From the NCBI GenBank assembly GCA_902492205.1, contig CABUKU010000003.1, positions 124,001 to 188,000 on the forward strand: a stretch of DNA of 64,000 nt, written 5' to 3'. A model generated the notes under the pieces. It did not search any database and was not told where the DNA came from. It saw nothing but the letters and a program-made list of their open reading frames with translations. The translations under genes and the position numbers were made by a program. The number at the start of each line of letters is the position of its first letter. Within the stretch, counting starts at the first letter, position 1. This stretch comes from an uncultured Bacteroides sp. (GTDB taxonomy: Bacteria; Bacteroidota; Bacteroidia; Bacteroidales; Bacteroidaceae). Below, piece by piece: positions 25,766 to 35,755 of this stretch.

Positions 25766-26935
25766 ATGAAAAAACATAGTTCTATTTTGACGGTTCTACC
25801 CGTCCTTTTCGGTTTCTTTGTAATGGGCTTTTGTGACATTGTTGGTATTTCATCCGATTATGTGCAACGTACTTTTAATTGGTCATCGACGATGACTGGT
25901 TTTGTGCCCTCCATGGTTTTTATTTGGTTTCTGTTTTTAGGTATTCCTGTAGGAAATCAAATGAATAAATGGGGGCGTAAAAATACTGTGCTTATAAGTA
26001 TGGCTATTACTGTGTTAGGGATGATTCTTCCATTATTAGTTTATAATAGTGCTACATGCATTGTTGCTTATGCACTTTTAGGTATTGGAAATGCTATCCT
26101 TCAGGTATCACTAAACCCTTTGCTAAATAATGTGATTACTAATAAAGCTTTTTTGACGAGTAGTTTGACTGCTGGGCAGGTTATAAAGGCTGTTTCTTCA
26201 TTAGTTGGTCCTGAAATAGTGTTGTTGGCAGTTGCTCATTTTGGAGATGATAAATGGTATTATTGTTTTCCGATTTTGGGAGCTATTACTTTATTGTCAG
26301 CTATATGGTTAATGATGACTCCTATAAAACGGGAAGAAACGATTGCACAATCTGAAAACCTTTCAATGGGGGATACATTTGCTTTATTAAAAGACAGAAC
26401 TATTCTATTACTGTTTTTAGGTATATTTTTTATTGTTGGAGTGGATGTTGCTACTAATTTTATCAGTTCTAAGTTGATGGCTGTTCGTTTTGGATGGACT
26501 ATGGAACAAGTGAAGTTCGCACCACAGGTTTACTTCTTGAGCCGTACTATAGGTGCTTTACTTGGAGCTTTCTTGTTGGCACGTATTGCAGAAATGAAAT
26601 ATTTCCGTGTGAATATTTTGCTATGTATTATTTCTCTATTAGTGCTTATTTTAGTTGAGAATGATATAGTGAATCTTATTTGTATTGGTGGGGTTGGATT
26701 TTTTGCATCATCTGTTTTCTCTATTATTTACTCTATGGCTTTTCAGGCTCGTCCCGAAAAAGCAAATCAGATATCTGGTCTGATGATTACTGCTGTTGCA
26801 GGAGGAGGAGTTGTAACTCCTGCCATTGGCTATGCAATAGGCACTGTTGGTATTATAGGCGGTGTTTTTGTAATATTGTTTTGTGTATTATATCTGACTT
26901 ATTGTGCTTTTGGAATAAAAGTAGCTGCTAAATAA
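25766..26935 (+). CDS. MFS sugar permease of the mannoside operon
   Basis: Inner-membrane major facilitator with about 12 hydrophobic segments in 389 residues (LPVLFGFFVMGFCDIVGISS, GIPVGNQMNKWGRKNTVLIS with the A-loop motif, GIGNAILQVSLNPLLNNV with the NP helix of FucP/GluP porters). It lies 26 bp after the sulfatase. By position it should import the mannose released by the GH92 and GH38 enzymes, to be phosphorylated by the ROK kinase; specificity is inferred from context only. Confidence 0.85.
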   Translation: MKKHSSILTVLPVLFGFFVMGFCDIVGISSDYVQRTFNWSSTMTGFVPSMVFIWFLFLGIPVGNQMNKWGRKNTVLISMAITVLGMILPLLVYNSATCIVAYALLGIGNAILQVSLNPLLNNVITNKAFLTSSLTAGQVIKAVSSLVGPEIVLLAVAHFGDDKWYYCFPILGAITLLSAIWLMMTPIKREETIAQSENLSMGDTFALLKDRTILLLFLGIFFIVGVDVATNFISSKLMAVRFGWTMEQVKFAPQVYFLSRTIGALLGAFLLARIAEMKYFRVNILLCIISLLVLILVENDIVNLICIGGVGFFASSVFSIIYSMAFQARPEKANQISGLMITAVAGGGVVTPAIGYAIGTVGIIGGVFVILFCVLYLTYCAFGIKVAAK

Positions 26936-26959
26936 ATACATTTTATAATTTCAAGCCCG

Positions 26960-28663
26960 ATGGTCTATATGAGAATATTTTGTTTCTTATTTGTATTATT
27001 CCTATATACAAATTGTATTAGTAAAGAGAATACTGCTTCTGCAGATTATATTTTTCAAACTCCTTCAGTTTCGGAGAATATATGTAGTATAAATGTGGAA
27101 AAGTTATCTTCTGAGGAACGTTTATTAATATTATCCCTTCAAGGAATAGTCAATAGAGAACAAGCAGAGATTTATACTTTTGTTAATCAGGATGCGTGGT
27201 TAATAGATTTTTATCGGAAGCATGGAACCATTTTAAATGATTCACTTTATACGGATGCATATCAGTTACTTAATCGATTTGCTAATAAGATACAAAGAAT
27301 TCTTATTTGTGATTTTAAACAGCCTTATACAATTAATCTGGCTACAAATTTGGCAGGAGTGGAAGATCGAATAATTGTTTCTCCCACAATGTTGGAGCGT
27401 GTGAAGAAGATCACAGGAATAACCGATATTATGGATATGAGAAATTTGGATATTACTAATGAGAAGGAAGCTTTTCTTTGGTATAAAAAGTATATTTTTC
27501 CAAAACAAAATCATAGAATGTTATCTGTTGCAAAAGGAGGAGTTTTTATGTATGATGTATTTCGTGATTATTTGATTGAATTTAAGATTCCTGTTTTTTG
27601 GTTACCAGGTAAGAAAGATTCCGATTATGATCCTGAATATGATCAATTAGTAAAAGATTGGCTGGCAGAAACTCCTGTTAATATTCCTGTTTTAGGTTTT
27701 TGGGCAGGAGTAGAGAATGGTAAAGATATAGGGTACACAGAATTTGATGGAGTAAAACTTGTAGGATTATATGGTAAATTTACTTTGGTAAATACGTGGA
27801 TTGGAAATTATAGCTATCATTCGGGTGTTTCTTCTATGTCGCAGAATTACTATCAGAAAGCTCCCCGTGAAAAACAATTTCATTCGTATGATTCTAATAA
27901 GAAATATGTGGCGTTAATAATGAATGAAAGTGGTGATGCTCCTTGTTACTTTCTTTATACCGGATTTTATCATAGGCAATGGTCTGATCCTGACCGTGGA
28001 AAAGTTGCAATAAGTTATGGCATTACTCCATCATTGCGTTTTTTAGCTCCGGGAGTGCTTGCTGATATGTATAAAATGCAAACGAAAGATGATTTCTTTT
28101 TTTGTTCTATTTCTGGTGCTGGATATTGCTACCCTTTTGAAGAATATGGTAAATTGACTGTTTCTCCATCTGCTTGCTTACAAGAATATTTTGGTAATAT
28201 TACAGCAAAGAATATGTATGGACTAGATTTAGATATGCTTGGTTTATATACGCACACTGAAAATGGATGGAATTCTAATGATTATGAAATAGCCCAAAAA
28301 TATATTTTTCCTATTCAGGGGTTAAATAGTGTAATTTCTGGAATGCATCGAACACAATATACAGCTGCAAATGCGCATGAATTGATAGATAGCGTTACTG
28401 TACATCATACTGTAACTTTTTGGTCGTCAGCTAATTTCCAATGGAATGATGTGAGTTTGGATGAAAAAGCGGTTGATTTTTTGGAAGATGAAATACGAAC
28501 CTATGGAAAAGATGGCCAATTTATTCAGGCAATGTTTTATAGTTGGCACTACGGTCCACGACGATTGAATATGTTACGTCAACGATTAGAGAAAGAAGGA
28601 TATATTTTTGTTACACTAAATGAATTCGATTATTTGTGGCGCCAATCAAATAATATCCCATAA
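26960..28663 (+). CDS. GxGYxYP-family putative glycoside hydrolase lipoprotein
   Basis: Member of the GxGYxYP family, predicted as a glycoside hydrolase but, to my knowledge, with little biochemistry. The signature appears as GAGYCYP at residues 386-392. An N-terminal family domain covers about 40-250 (EERLLILSLQGIVNREQAEI) and the C-terminal part ends YSWHYGPRRLNMLRQRLEKE. The start MVYMRIFCFLF may really be the ATG at 26969 (MRIFCFLFVLFLYTNC), which ends in a lipobox. 567 residues. Last gene of the manA operon, 24 bp after the permease, so it likely acts on the same mannose-containing glycan. Confidence 0.85.
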   Translation: MVYMRIFCFLFVLFLYTNCISKENTASADYIFQTPSVSENICSINVEKLSSEERLLILSLQGIVNREQAEIYTFVNQDAWLIDFYRKHGTILNDSLYTDAYQLLNRFANKIQRILICDFKQPYTINLATNLAGVEDRIIVSPTMLERVKKITGITDIMDMRNLDITNEKEAFLWYKKYIFPKQNHRMLSVAKGGVFMYDVFRDYLIEFKIPVFWLPGKKDSDYDPEYDQLVKDWLAETPVNIPVLGFWAGVENGKDIGYTEFDGVKLVGLYGKFTLVNTWIGNYSYHSGVSSMSQNYYQKAPREKQFHSYDSNKKYVALIMNESGDAPCYFLYTGFYHRQWSDPDRGKVAISYGITPSLRFLAPGVLADMYKMQTKDDFFFCSISGAGYCYPFEEYGKLTVSPSACLQEYFGNITAKNMYGLDLDMLGLYTHTENGWNSNDYEIAQKYIFPIQGLNSVISGMHRTQYTAANAHELIDSVTVHHTVTFWSSANFQWNDVSLDEKAVDFLEDEIRTYGKDGQFIQAMFYSWHYGPRRLNMLRQRLEKEGYIFVTLNEFDYLWRQSNNIP

Positions 28664-28685
28664 AAGCTATAAGAAATTATTATAA

Positions 28686-28696
28686 ATGTATGAACA
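28686..28696 (+). promoter_or_regulatory. Distal copy of the GntR operator core
   Basis: ATGTATGAACA repeats the core of the operators at 15627-15641 and 28954-28968, 268 bp upstream of the GH38 operator. Only TGT and ACA remain as dyad arms, so it is a weaker site, possibly for looping. Confidence 0.4.
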
Positions 28697-28909
28697 AATA
28701 ATCCTCTCGTTGAATTTAGGCTTGCTTAGGTTGGATAATATAAATATGTTATTGAGCTTGCAGTTCTTTGTATTAAGATAATAGGGTGATTATGCTGATA
28801 TAATCTCTTATCTAATCACATTAATAGCTTTTATAAAAAGTCTATCTAGAAACTTATCCATCTTATATTACATTATTTTTTTATTATAATATATATTTTC
28901 TTCGTTTTG

Positions 28910-28944
28910 TTTGCAAATAATATAAAACTATTTTTTATATTTGC
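28910..28944 (+). promoter_or_regulatory. Promoter of the GH38-susCD operon
   Basis: TATATTTGC (28936-28944) is a perfect TAnnTTTGY, and TTTG at 28910-28913 lies 22 bp upstream as the -33 element. The layout matches the manA promoter. Confidence 0.65.
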
Positions 28945-28953
28945 GCTCGTATT

Positions 28954-28968
28954 TATGTATGAACATAT
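28954..28968 (+). promoter_or_regulatory. Predicted GntR operator at GH38
   Basis: TATGTATGAACATAT, identical over 15 bp (reverse complement) to the site at manA and placed 18 bp after the start of the -7 box, versus 19 bp at manA. A partial copy, GTATGAAC, follows at 28973-28980. Confidence 0.7.
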
Positions 28969-29046
28969 ATTAGTATGAACCAATATATAAATACTCCATT
29001 AGAAGTGTTTTCAGAATTTAATTTAGTTACTAATACATTTTATAGA

Positions 29047-32000
29047 ATGAAAAAACACATTATTGTATTCCTATTCTTACTTATAGCCACTGTAGGTAAT
29101 GCCCAACGGATTACTGTTTATAAACAGTTGGACTCTGATGCGATAGGAGTTTCTGCCAGCAGCGAATTTAATAAAGGCTCATTACGATCCATAGTTAATG
29201 GAGAAGGTATGCAGGGACGTTATCATGATGCTCATAATCTGGGAAAAGGTATGTGGGTTTCTAAAGTTTCAAAAGATCGTATTCGTTATAATGAATTTAC
29301 TCATGAGGGTGTTGTATGGCTTTTGTGTGATTTGGGAGGAGATAAAAATACTCCTAAAATAGACCTTATACAGATATGGAATTATAACCAGAGTGAACTT
29401 ACTCGCCGTGGATTGAAGAAGGTATATATCGAATATTCTAAAGACGGTAAAAGTTGGTATTTATTGCAAAATGATAAGCTGGATTATCATATTATTCCTG
29501 AATCAGTAGGGCGTAATCCTGAAGCTGTTGATTTTAGTTTGGAAGTTTCTGGTTTGCAGGCACGTTATATTTGTATCACTGCTGCTGCAGATGGTGAAGG
29601 AAATTATTATGATCGTAATAATCCTGTTGTCATGCAAGAGGTTGCTGATATGCATCAAAATGTAGATTTTTACGGAATAAGTGAGATACGCTTTTTCCAA
29701 AAAGAATCCCTTCAAGTTGGAGCATTGGATAAATTAACAGACTTGTCATTTGTTACGGGACAAGGATATTTAAAGAGTAAAGAAGGACCTAAAAGAGAAT
29801 ACTACCTACATTTTAATACCCCGTTGTATTCAGGTGCGGTAATAAAATTCGAGTCAGGTGACAAGAAATGGAGTGAGGAAATTCCTGCTTCTGCAATCGG
29901 AATAGAAGATTATACAGGATGTTTTCCCGCCGGTTATATGGAAGAAACTACATCAGTAAAATTGGTATTAAATAGTCGTCAGGGATCTATATCGAAAGAA
30001 TATCAAGTACCGGGTGCCCGGAAATGGGTTGTTTGTTTTTTCCCACATTCTCATTTGGATATAGGTTATACGCATCGACAAAATGATGTGATGAAGCTCC
30101 AATGGCGTAATATAGAACGTGCACTGGATTTAGCAGAACGTACAAAGAATTATCCCGATGGAGCACGTTATCGTTGGAATACTGAGGTTACGTGGCCTAT
30201 TGCCGGATATTTGAAAGAATATGCAGGTACAGAAAAAGCAGAACGCCTGAAGAAAGCTGTTCGTGACGGAATAATAAATATAGATATGTCTTTAGGTAGT
30301 ATATTGACAGGAATTAGCCGTCAGGAAGAGTTGATGCATATGTTTGATGATGCTCATCAGATTAGTGACATGTTGGGAGTTAACCTAAATACTGCAATGA
30401 TGAGTGATGTTCCTGGACAGGTTTGGGGATTAACTACCGCTATGGCTAAGAATGGAGTGAAATATTATTCGCCCGGTCCTAACTATGTTCCTTTTTATGG
30501 AAGAATTGGAAATGACCGTGCTGCTGCTTTACATGTAAAATGGGGAGATAGACCTTTCTATTGGCAATCTCAGTCGGGCACGGATAAAGTACTCGTATGG
30601 CAAGCCGGTCGTGGATACTCTTGGTTTCATGGTTGGTTAGCTAATCGTATCGGTGTTTGTGGTTTAGAGCCTATTTGGAGTTATCTGACAGAACTTGAGA
30701 CAGAAGAGTTTCCATATAATACATGTTATTTGCGATATACAGTTCATGGAGATAATGGGCCACCCGATCAATCAATGTCTGATGTGATTCGTGAGTGGAA
30801 TGAACGTTATGAATCACCTCAGTTCCGGATTTCAACAACAAAGGAATTCTTTACTGACTTTGAAGCTCGTTATGGAGATCATTTACCTACTTATGGTGGT
30901 GATATGACTCCTACATGGGAGGATGGAGCAGCTTCTACTGCTCGTGAAACAGCTATGAATCGTGAAACATCGGCACGTCTGGCTCAAACGGAAGTGCTTT
31001 GGAGTATGCTTAATAAAGAACAATCCTTTCCGTCTGATAAGTTTGCTGAAGCATGGAAAAATGTAGTACTTTTTTCTGAGCATACTTGGGGGGCATCGGC
31101 AAGTGGTCCGGAACCTCACTCACAATTCACTAAAGATTTGTGGGCAGGTAAAAAAATGTATGCCGACAATGCAAATACGCAAAGCAGTGCTCTTTATAAT
31201 GAAGCATTGAGTTCTTTAAATGCCCCTGACGGAAACTATATACATGTTTTAAATACAAATCTTTGGAATCGTACTGATGTTGTTACTTTAGATTCCAATA
31301 TCAATTTGACAGGAAAGGATTTGATTGATGATACCGGTAAGAAGGTGGAAATACAGCGTATGCATAATGGTTGCTGGAGTTTTATTGCAGAAAATATACC
31401 GGCACTTTCCTCTGCTGTCTATCAGATTGTGCCGATGAAGAATAAAAAGATAAGAGAGAGTAATCCTTCTTCTATGATATTGGGAGAAAATCTATTAGAT
31501 AACGGACTTGTTAAGGTTGAAATAGATCCCATAAAAGGAAGTATCCGCTCTTTGAAGATTTCTGGTGATACTTATGAGTATGCAGGTGGCAAAGGTTTGA
31601 ATGACTATTTATATACAGGACGCATAGCTTCTGATCCACGTGGCATTGAACGTATTCAGAAGATTACGGTTCTGAATGATGGTGCTGTTGCAGCTACTTT
31701 GCGTATTGAATCGGAAGCTCCCGGTTGTAATCTTTTATGGAGAGATGTGACGGTCTATAAAGGAATAGACAGAGTTGATATTTGCAATACGGTAGATAAG
31801 AAAGATGTTTTAGAATTTGAAAACGTACGGTTTGTCTTCCCATTCAATATTGCTCAACCGGAAATCACAATGGATCTTGCTTTAAGTGAAATTCATCCGG
31901 AGAGAGAACAGTTAGAAGGGGTTAATAAGAATTATTACTCATTACAAAATGGTTTGGCAGTAGGAGACCTTGAACATGCTATTTGCCTTACTACGGTTGA

Positions 32001-32538
32001 TGCTCCTTTTGTTGAATTAGGAACACCTTCCGGACTTGATTATCGCCTTAATACTCATCACGGTTATGGTTGGTTACAGTCTGCAAAAATCTCTCCTGTT
32101 GTTTATTCATGGGTAATGACTAATACATGGCGCACTAATTATAAAGCTTCACAAGATGGAATCACAGTATTCCGTTACTCATTGCAACCTTGTAATCCTT
32201 TAGATCTGAAACTGAAACAACGTGGTGCGGAAAGAGAGTCTGAACTTGTGGCTGTGTGCAGCAATAATCCTCAGAATGTAGAGCAACTATTCCGATTAAA
32301 AGGACGTAATAGGATTGCAGTTTCAAATATTAAACCTTCAGATGATGGAAAAGGATATATTGTTTGTCTTTATAATATGGGTAACAAGAGTGTAAATTCT
32401 GCATTTGACTGGGGGAGTATGAAAGCACATGAAGTAAGCCTCTGTGATTATCGGCAACGAATTATAGGGACATTTAACGACAAAGATTTCTGGATGAAAC
32501 CTTATGAATATATCTTATTGAAAGTGACTACAAAATAA
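29047..32538 (+). CDS. GH38 alpha-mannosidase, exported
   Basis: Zinc-dependent retaining alpha-mannosidase of family GH38. I start it at ATG 29047 because MKKHIIVFLFLLIATVGNAQ is a clean signal peptide; the frame is open from 28975 but that start overlaps the operator. Residues about 20-230 form an N-terminal discoidin-like domain (GLKKVYIEYSKDGKSWYLLQ). The catalytic domain has the zinc motif HSHLDIGYTH at 334-343 and MMSDVPGQVWGL with the nucleophile candidate Asp454. The rest is the mid-helical and beta-sandwich part (LLDNGLVKVEIDPIKGSIRS, LLWRDVTVYKGIDRVDICNT). 1163 residues, within the range of large bacterial GH38 proteins. It leads the operon with SusC, SusD and DUF3823. Confidence 0.88.
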   Translation: MKKHIIVFLFLLIATVGNAQRITVYKQLDSDAIGVSASSEFNKGSLRSIVNGEGMQGRYHDAHNLGKGMWVSKVSKDRIRYNEFTHEGVVWLLCDLGGDKNTPKIDLIQIWNYNQSELTRRGLKKVYIEYSKDGKSWYLLQNDKLDYHIIPESVGRNPEAVDFSLEVSGLQARYICITAAADGEGNYYDRNNPVVMQEVADMHQNVDFYGISEIRFFQKESLQVGALDKLTDLSFVTGQGYLKSKEGPKREYYLHFNTPLYSGAVIKFESGDKKWSEEIPASAIGIEDYTGCFPAGYMEETTSVKLVLNSRQGSISKEYQVPGARKWVVCFFPHSHLDIGYTHRQNDVMKLQWRNIERALDLAERTKNYPDGARYRWNTEVTWPIAGYLKEYAGTEKAERLKKAVRDGIINIDMSLGSILTGISRQEELMHMFDDAHQISDMLGVNLNTAMMSDVPGQVWGLTTAMAKNGVKYYSPGPNYVPFYGRIGNDRAAALHVKWGDRPFYWQSQSGTDKVLVWQAGRGYSWFHGWLANRIGVCGLEPIWSYLTELETEEFPYNTCYLRYTVHGDNGPPDQSMSDVIREWNERYESPQFRISTTKEFFTDFEARYGDHLPTYGGDMTPTWEDGAASTARETAMNRETSARLAQTEVLWSMLNKEQSFPSDKFAEAWKNVVLFSEHTWGASASGPEPHSQFTKDLWAGKKMYADNANTQSSALYNEALSSLNAPDGNYIHVLNTNLWNRTDVVTLDSNINLTGKDLIDDTGKKVEIQRMHNGCWSFIAENIPALSSAVYQIVPMKNKKIRESNPSSMILGENLLDNGLVKVEIDPIKGSIRSLKISGDTYEYAGGKGLNDYLYTGRIASDPRGIERIQKITVLNDGAVAATLRIESEAPGCNLLWRDVTVYKGIDRVDICNTVDKKDVLEFENVRFVFPFNIAQPEITMDLALSEIHPEREQLEGVNKNYYSLQNGLAVGDLEHAICLTTVDAPFVELGTPSGLDYRLNTHHGYGWLQSAKISPVVYSWVMTNTWRTNYKASQDGITVFRYSLQPCNPLDLKLKQRGAERESELVAVCSNNPQNVEQLFRLKGRNRIAVSNIKPSDDGKGYIVCLYNMGNKSVNSAFDWGSMKAHEVSLCDYRQRIIGTFNDKDFWMKPYEYILLKVTTK

Positions 32539-32647
32539 AATATTAACAAAATCCAAATTATTATTAATGAGAAAAATTGAAACTATGAACTAGTTCCGGG
32601 GCATTCTCGACTTTTATTAACCCAAAAATAATTTAATTAAAAGAAGT

Positions 32648-35600
32648 ATGAAAAAGATTACGGTACAAAACCTTTTTAAGGTTTGGATGTGTGTAGTGAT
32701 GTCTTTTATGACTATATCACTATATGCACAAAATGGCTCCATGACGGTGTCGGGTACGGTAAAAGACAGTACCGGTGAGATGATTATCGGTGCTACTGTT
32801 ATCGATACAAAGACTCAGAATGGATGTGTAACTGATATGGATGGGAATTTTTCTTTATCCGTAACTCCTGGTTCATCGATAAAGATTAGCTATATCGGTT
32901 ATGTGACGCAAACTATTATAGTGAATAAAAATAAAAAACGCTATGATGTAGTGCTGCAAAGCGATAATATCATGGTTGATGAATTAGTTGTGGTAGGTTA
33001 TGGTGTACAAAAGAAACAGACATTAACCGGTGCAGTATCCGCTGTGACTAATAAAGATATTGTTTCTACTAAAAATGAAAACCTTCAGAACATGCTGACT
33101 GGTAAAGTAGCAGGTTTGCGTGTTGTTCAAAACTCCAGTGAACCGGGTGCTTTCGGTTCGGTAATGGATATTCGTGGTTTGGGAACTCCTTTGGTTGTGA
33201 TTGATGGTATTCCTCGTGATAACATGGCACGCATTGATCCCGAAGATGTAGAAAGTATTTCGGTATTGAAAGATGCTTCGGCTGCTATCTATGGTGTACG
33301 TGCGGCCAATGGTGTAATCCTCATTACTACTAAAAAAGGAACACAGGGTAAGGCACAGATAAACTATTCCGGCAGTTATAGCTGGCAGAAACCATCTAAT
33401 TTCCCGGACTTGGTAACTTCACCGGAATGGATGACACTTTCTAATGAGCTTGGTCGTCATAATGTAGATGGCGGCGGTGCAAGTTGGACAGACGAACAAA
33501 TTGCCAATGCGGAAACTACTGATTGGAAATCTGCTGTAATGCGTAATACAGCTCCTCAAACACAACATTCGCTTAGTGTTTCGGGTGGTACTGACCGTGT
33601 GAGCTATTATGCAAGTTTTGGTTATCAATATCAGGGTAGTTTCCTACAAACCAATGCTCTCAATTATGACAAATTTACATTGCGTAGTAATTTGTCGGCG
33701 AAGATCACTAATCGTTTGAAGTTAGATGTGAATATTTCAGGATTAATGGACGAACGCAATACTTCTGCATATGGCGCATGGGATATGATTCGCGGCCTTT
33801 GGTTGATGCAACCGATGGACCCTGTTTATCAAGAAGGAGGAGAAGGGCGTTATACACAACCTTCTAATTCTACATTGATGAATCCTGTGGCTATGATGAA
33901 TGTTGATGATGTAGGATATAATAAATATAAGAGTAAATGGTTTCAATCAAGTATGGTGCTGACTTATGATGTTCCGGGAGTGGATGGATTGAAGGTTAAA
34001 GGTCTTTATAGCTATGACTTCATCATGAATGATAATAAAGAATTTAAAAAGAAGTGGAGTTCTTATCGTGGTAATCAGGAATATGTTCGTAATAACCCAT
34101 CAAAGGTAGGTCGTACTTATTATTCTAAGGATAATACTCTTTGGCAGGTAGAAGCGAATTATTCCCACAACTTTAAGGGACATAATGTAAATGCCATGTT
34201 ACTTTTTGAACAATCTACTTATAAAGGAGATAATTTCAATGGAAATAAAGAGTTGTCTGTTCCTATTGATCATGTTTTTGCTGGAAATGCATTAAATCAA
34301 GTATTTGGGCAGAGCACAGATGCAGATAAATTTTATGATCGCGCTAATCAGGCTTTAGTTGGTCGTGCGGCTTATGATTATCTGTCCAAGTACTTAATTG
34401 AATTTTCATTCCGTTATGAAGGATCTTCTAAGTTTCCGGCAAATTCACGTTGGGTAATGTTCCCTTCTGTTTCCGGTGGTTGGCGTATTTCTGAAGAAGC
34501 TTTTTGGAAGAATTCTGCTTTGAAATTCATTAATAATTTCAAAATCCGTGCATCTTATGGTAAAATGGGTGATGACGGAGCTCTTGATTATCAGTTTCTA
34601 ACTGGATATAAATATCCAGCCGGTGGTTCTGCAAATGCTATGCCGGGTGGTGCTGTTTTTAATGGTGAATTCATAAATGCTGCCGCAACTAAAGGATTGC
34701 CCAACTATGATATATCATGGATTGAAGCTAAGACATTTGATATTGGTGCAGATTTAGAAGCATGGAATGGTTTATTGGGTATTTCTTTTGACTATTTCCG
34801 TCGTGATCGTGACGGTTTATTGGCTACACGTAGTACAAGCATACCGGGTATTGTAGGAGTTTCTTTGCCTCAAGAAAACTTGAATGGTGACTTGACTCGT
34901 GGCTTTGAAATAGAAGTAAGCCATCGCAATCATATCAATGACTTCTATTATGAAGTAAAGGGAAATATGTCTTATGCACGTTCCATGAATAGGTATGTAG
35001 AAGGTGCACGTAAAGGAAACTCTTATTTGAACTGGAAAGAAAACTCTAACGACCGTTATACTGATATTTGGTGGGGTTATGGAGATGCCGGACGTATGAC
35101 AAGCTGGGATGAGATTTATTACAATCCGGTTTATATAGGCCGTGGCTCATTACCGGGTGATTATAATTATGAGGACTGGAATGGTGACGGTTGGATCAAT
35201 GACTTGGATGTTCATCCATTGACCAACTCCGGCGATCGTCCATTAATAAACTTCGGTCTTACTCTTAATGGAAGTTGGAAAGGTATTGACCTTAATGTTT
35301 TATTGCAAGGAGCAGCCAAGCGTCATATCTCTTATGCAGAGTTGCTTTATAATCCACTGTGGGCTAATACCAATGCTCTGTCGCAGTTCATGGATCGTTG
35401 GCATCCTGTAGATAACCATGCCGATCCTTACAATCCATCTATAGAGTGGGAAAGTGGAAATTATGCATATACAGGTTCTCTTCCTAATTCAAACTCTCCG
35501 TTCAATATGCAAAACGCAGCTTATTTGCGTTTAAAAACTATTGAATTGGGATATACTCTTCCTAAAGTATGGTTGTCGAAGATCGGAGTCAATAACCTTC

Positions 35601-35737
35601 GTGTTTATCTGAGTGGTTATAACCTGCTTACATTTACAAAGTTGAAATATTGTGATCCTGAGTTTCCTTCAACAAGTCAGGGGTATAACTATCCGTTGAA
35701 CAAAACTATCACAATAGGCGCAAACGTTAAATTCTAA
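32648..35737 (+). CDS. SusC/RagA-type TonB-linked transporter (mannoside PUL)
   Basis: Outer-membrane importer for the mannose-containing glycan. Signal peptide 1-28, CarboxypepD_reg-like domain about 33-106 (GTVKDSTGEMIIGATVIDTK), TonB-box-like DELVVVGYG at 111-119, plug (MDIRGLGTPLVVIDGIPRDN, VLKDASAAIYGVRAANGVIL), then the barrel ending ITIGANVKF. 1029 residues with no STN domain, in agreement with control by the GntR-type operator rather than by an anti-sigma factor. 18 bp separate it from its SusD partner. Confidence 0.94.
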   Translation: MKKITVQNLFKVWMCVVMSFMTISLYAQNGSMTVSGTVKDSTGEMIIGATVIDTKTQNGCVTDMDGNFSLSVTPGSSIKISYIGYVTQTIIVNKNKKRYDVVLQSDNIMVDELVVVGYGVQKKQTLTGAVSAVTNKDIVSTKNENLQNMLTGKVAGLRVVQNSSEPGAFGSVMDIRGLGTPLVVIDGIPRDNMARIDPEDVESISVLKDASAAIYGVRAANGVILITTKKGTQGKAQINYSGSYSWQKPSNFPDLVTSPEWMTLSNELGRHNVDGGGASWTDEQIANAETTDWKSAVMRNTAPQTQHSLSVSGGTDRVSYYASFGYQYQGSFLQTNALNYDKFTLRSNLSAKITNRLKLDVNISGLMDERNTSAYGAWDMIRGLWLMQPMDPVYQEGGEGRYTQPSNSTLMNPVAMMNVDDVGYNKYKSKWFQSSMVLTYDVPGVDGLKVKGLYSYDFIMNDNKEFKKKWSSYRGNQEYVRNNPSKVGRTYYSKDNTLWQVEANYSHNFKGHNVNAMLLFEQSTYKGDNFNGNKELSVPIDHVFAGNALNQVFGQSTDADKFYDRANQALVGRAAYDYLSKYLIEFSFRYEGSSKFPANSRWVMFPSVSGGWRISEEAFWKNSALKFINNFKIRASYGKMGDDGALDYQFLTGYKYPAGGSANAMPGGAVFNGEFINAAATKGLPNYDISWIEAKTFDIGADLEAWNGLLGISFDYFRRDRDGLLATRSTSIPGIVGVSLPQENLNGDLTRGFEIEVSHRNHINDFYYEVKGNMSYARSMNRYVEGARKGNSYLNWKENSNDRYTDIWWGYGDAGRMTSWDEIYYNPVYIGRGSLPGDYNYEDWNGDGWINDLDVHPLTNSGDRPLINFGLTLNGSWKGIDLNVLLQGAAKRHISYAELLYNPLWANTNALSQFMDRWHPVDNHADPYNPSIEWESGNYAYTGSLPNSNSPFNMQNAAYLRLKTIELGYTLPKVWLSKIGVNNLRVYLSGYNLLTFTKLKYCDPEFPSTSQGYNYPLNKTITIGANVKF

Positions 35738-35755
35738 TCGTAAATTGAAACTATC

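Larger units (their letters stand above)
28664..29046. other. 383-bp intergenic region ahead of the GH38 operon
   Basis: No gene is seen. It contains an 11-bp copy of the GntR core, ATGTATGAACA (28686-28696), then AT-rich sequence, a -33/-7 promoter at 28910-28944 and the full operator at 28954-28968. A short in-frame extension of the GH38 frame (from ATG 28975) overlaps the operator region and is judged non-coding. Confidence 0.6.

Noticed and set aside
28975..29046. 24-residue upstream extension of the GH38 frame
   Set aside because: It begins only 31 bp after the -7 box, overlaps the operator region, and would bury the clear signal peptide that starts at 29047.
32587..32596. Palindrome GAACTAGTTC before the mannoside susC as an operator
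   Set aside because: Single 10-bp palindrome with no second copy, no adjacent promoter box and no match to the proposed operators.
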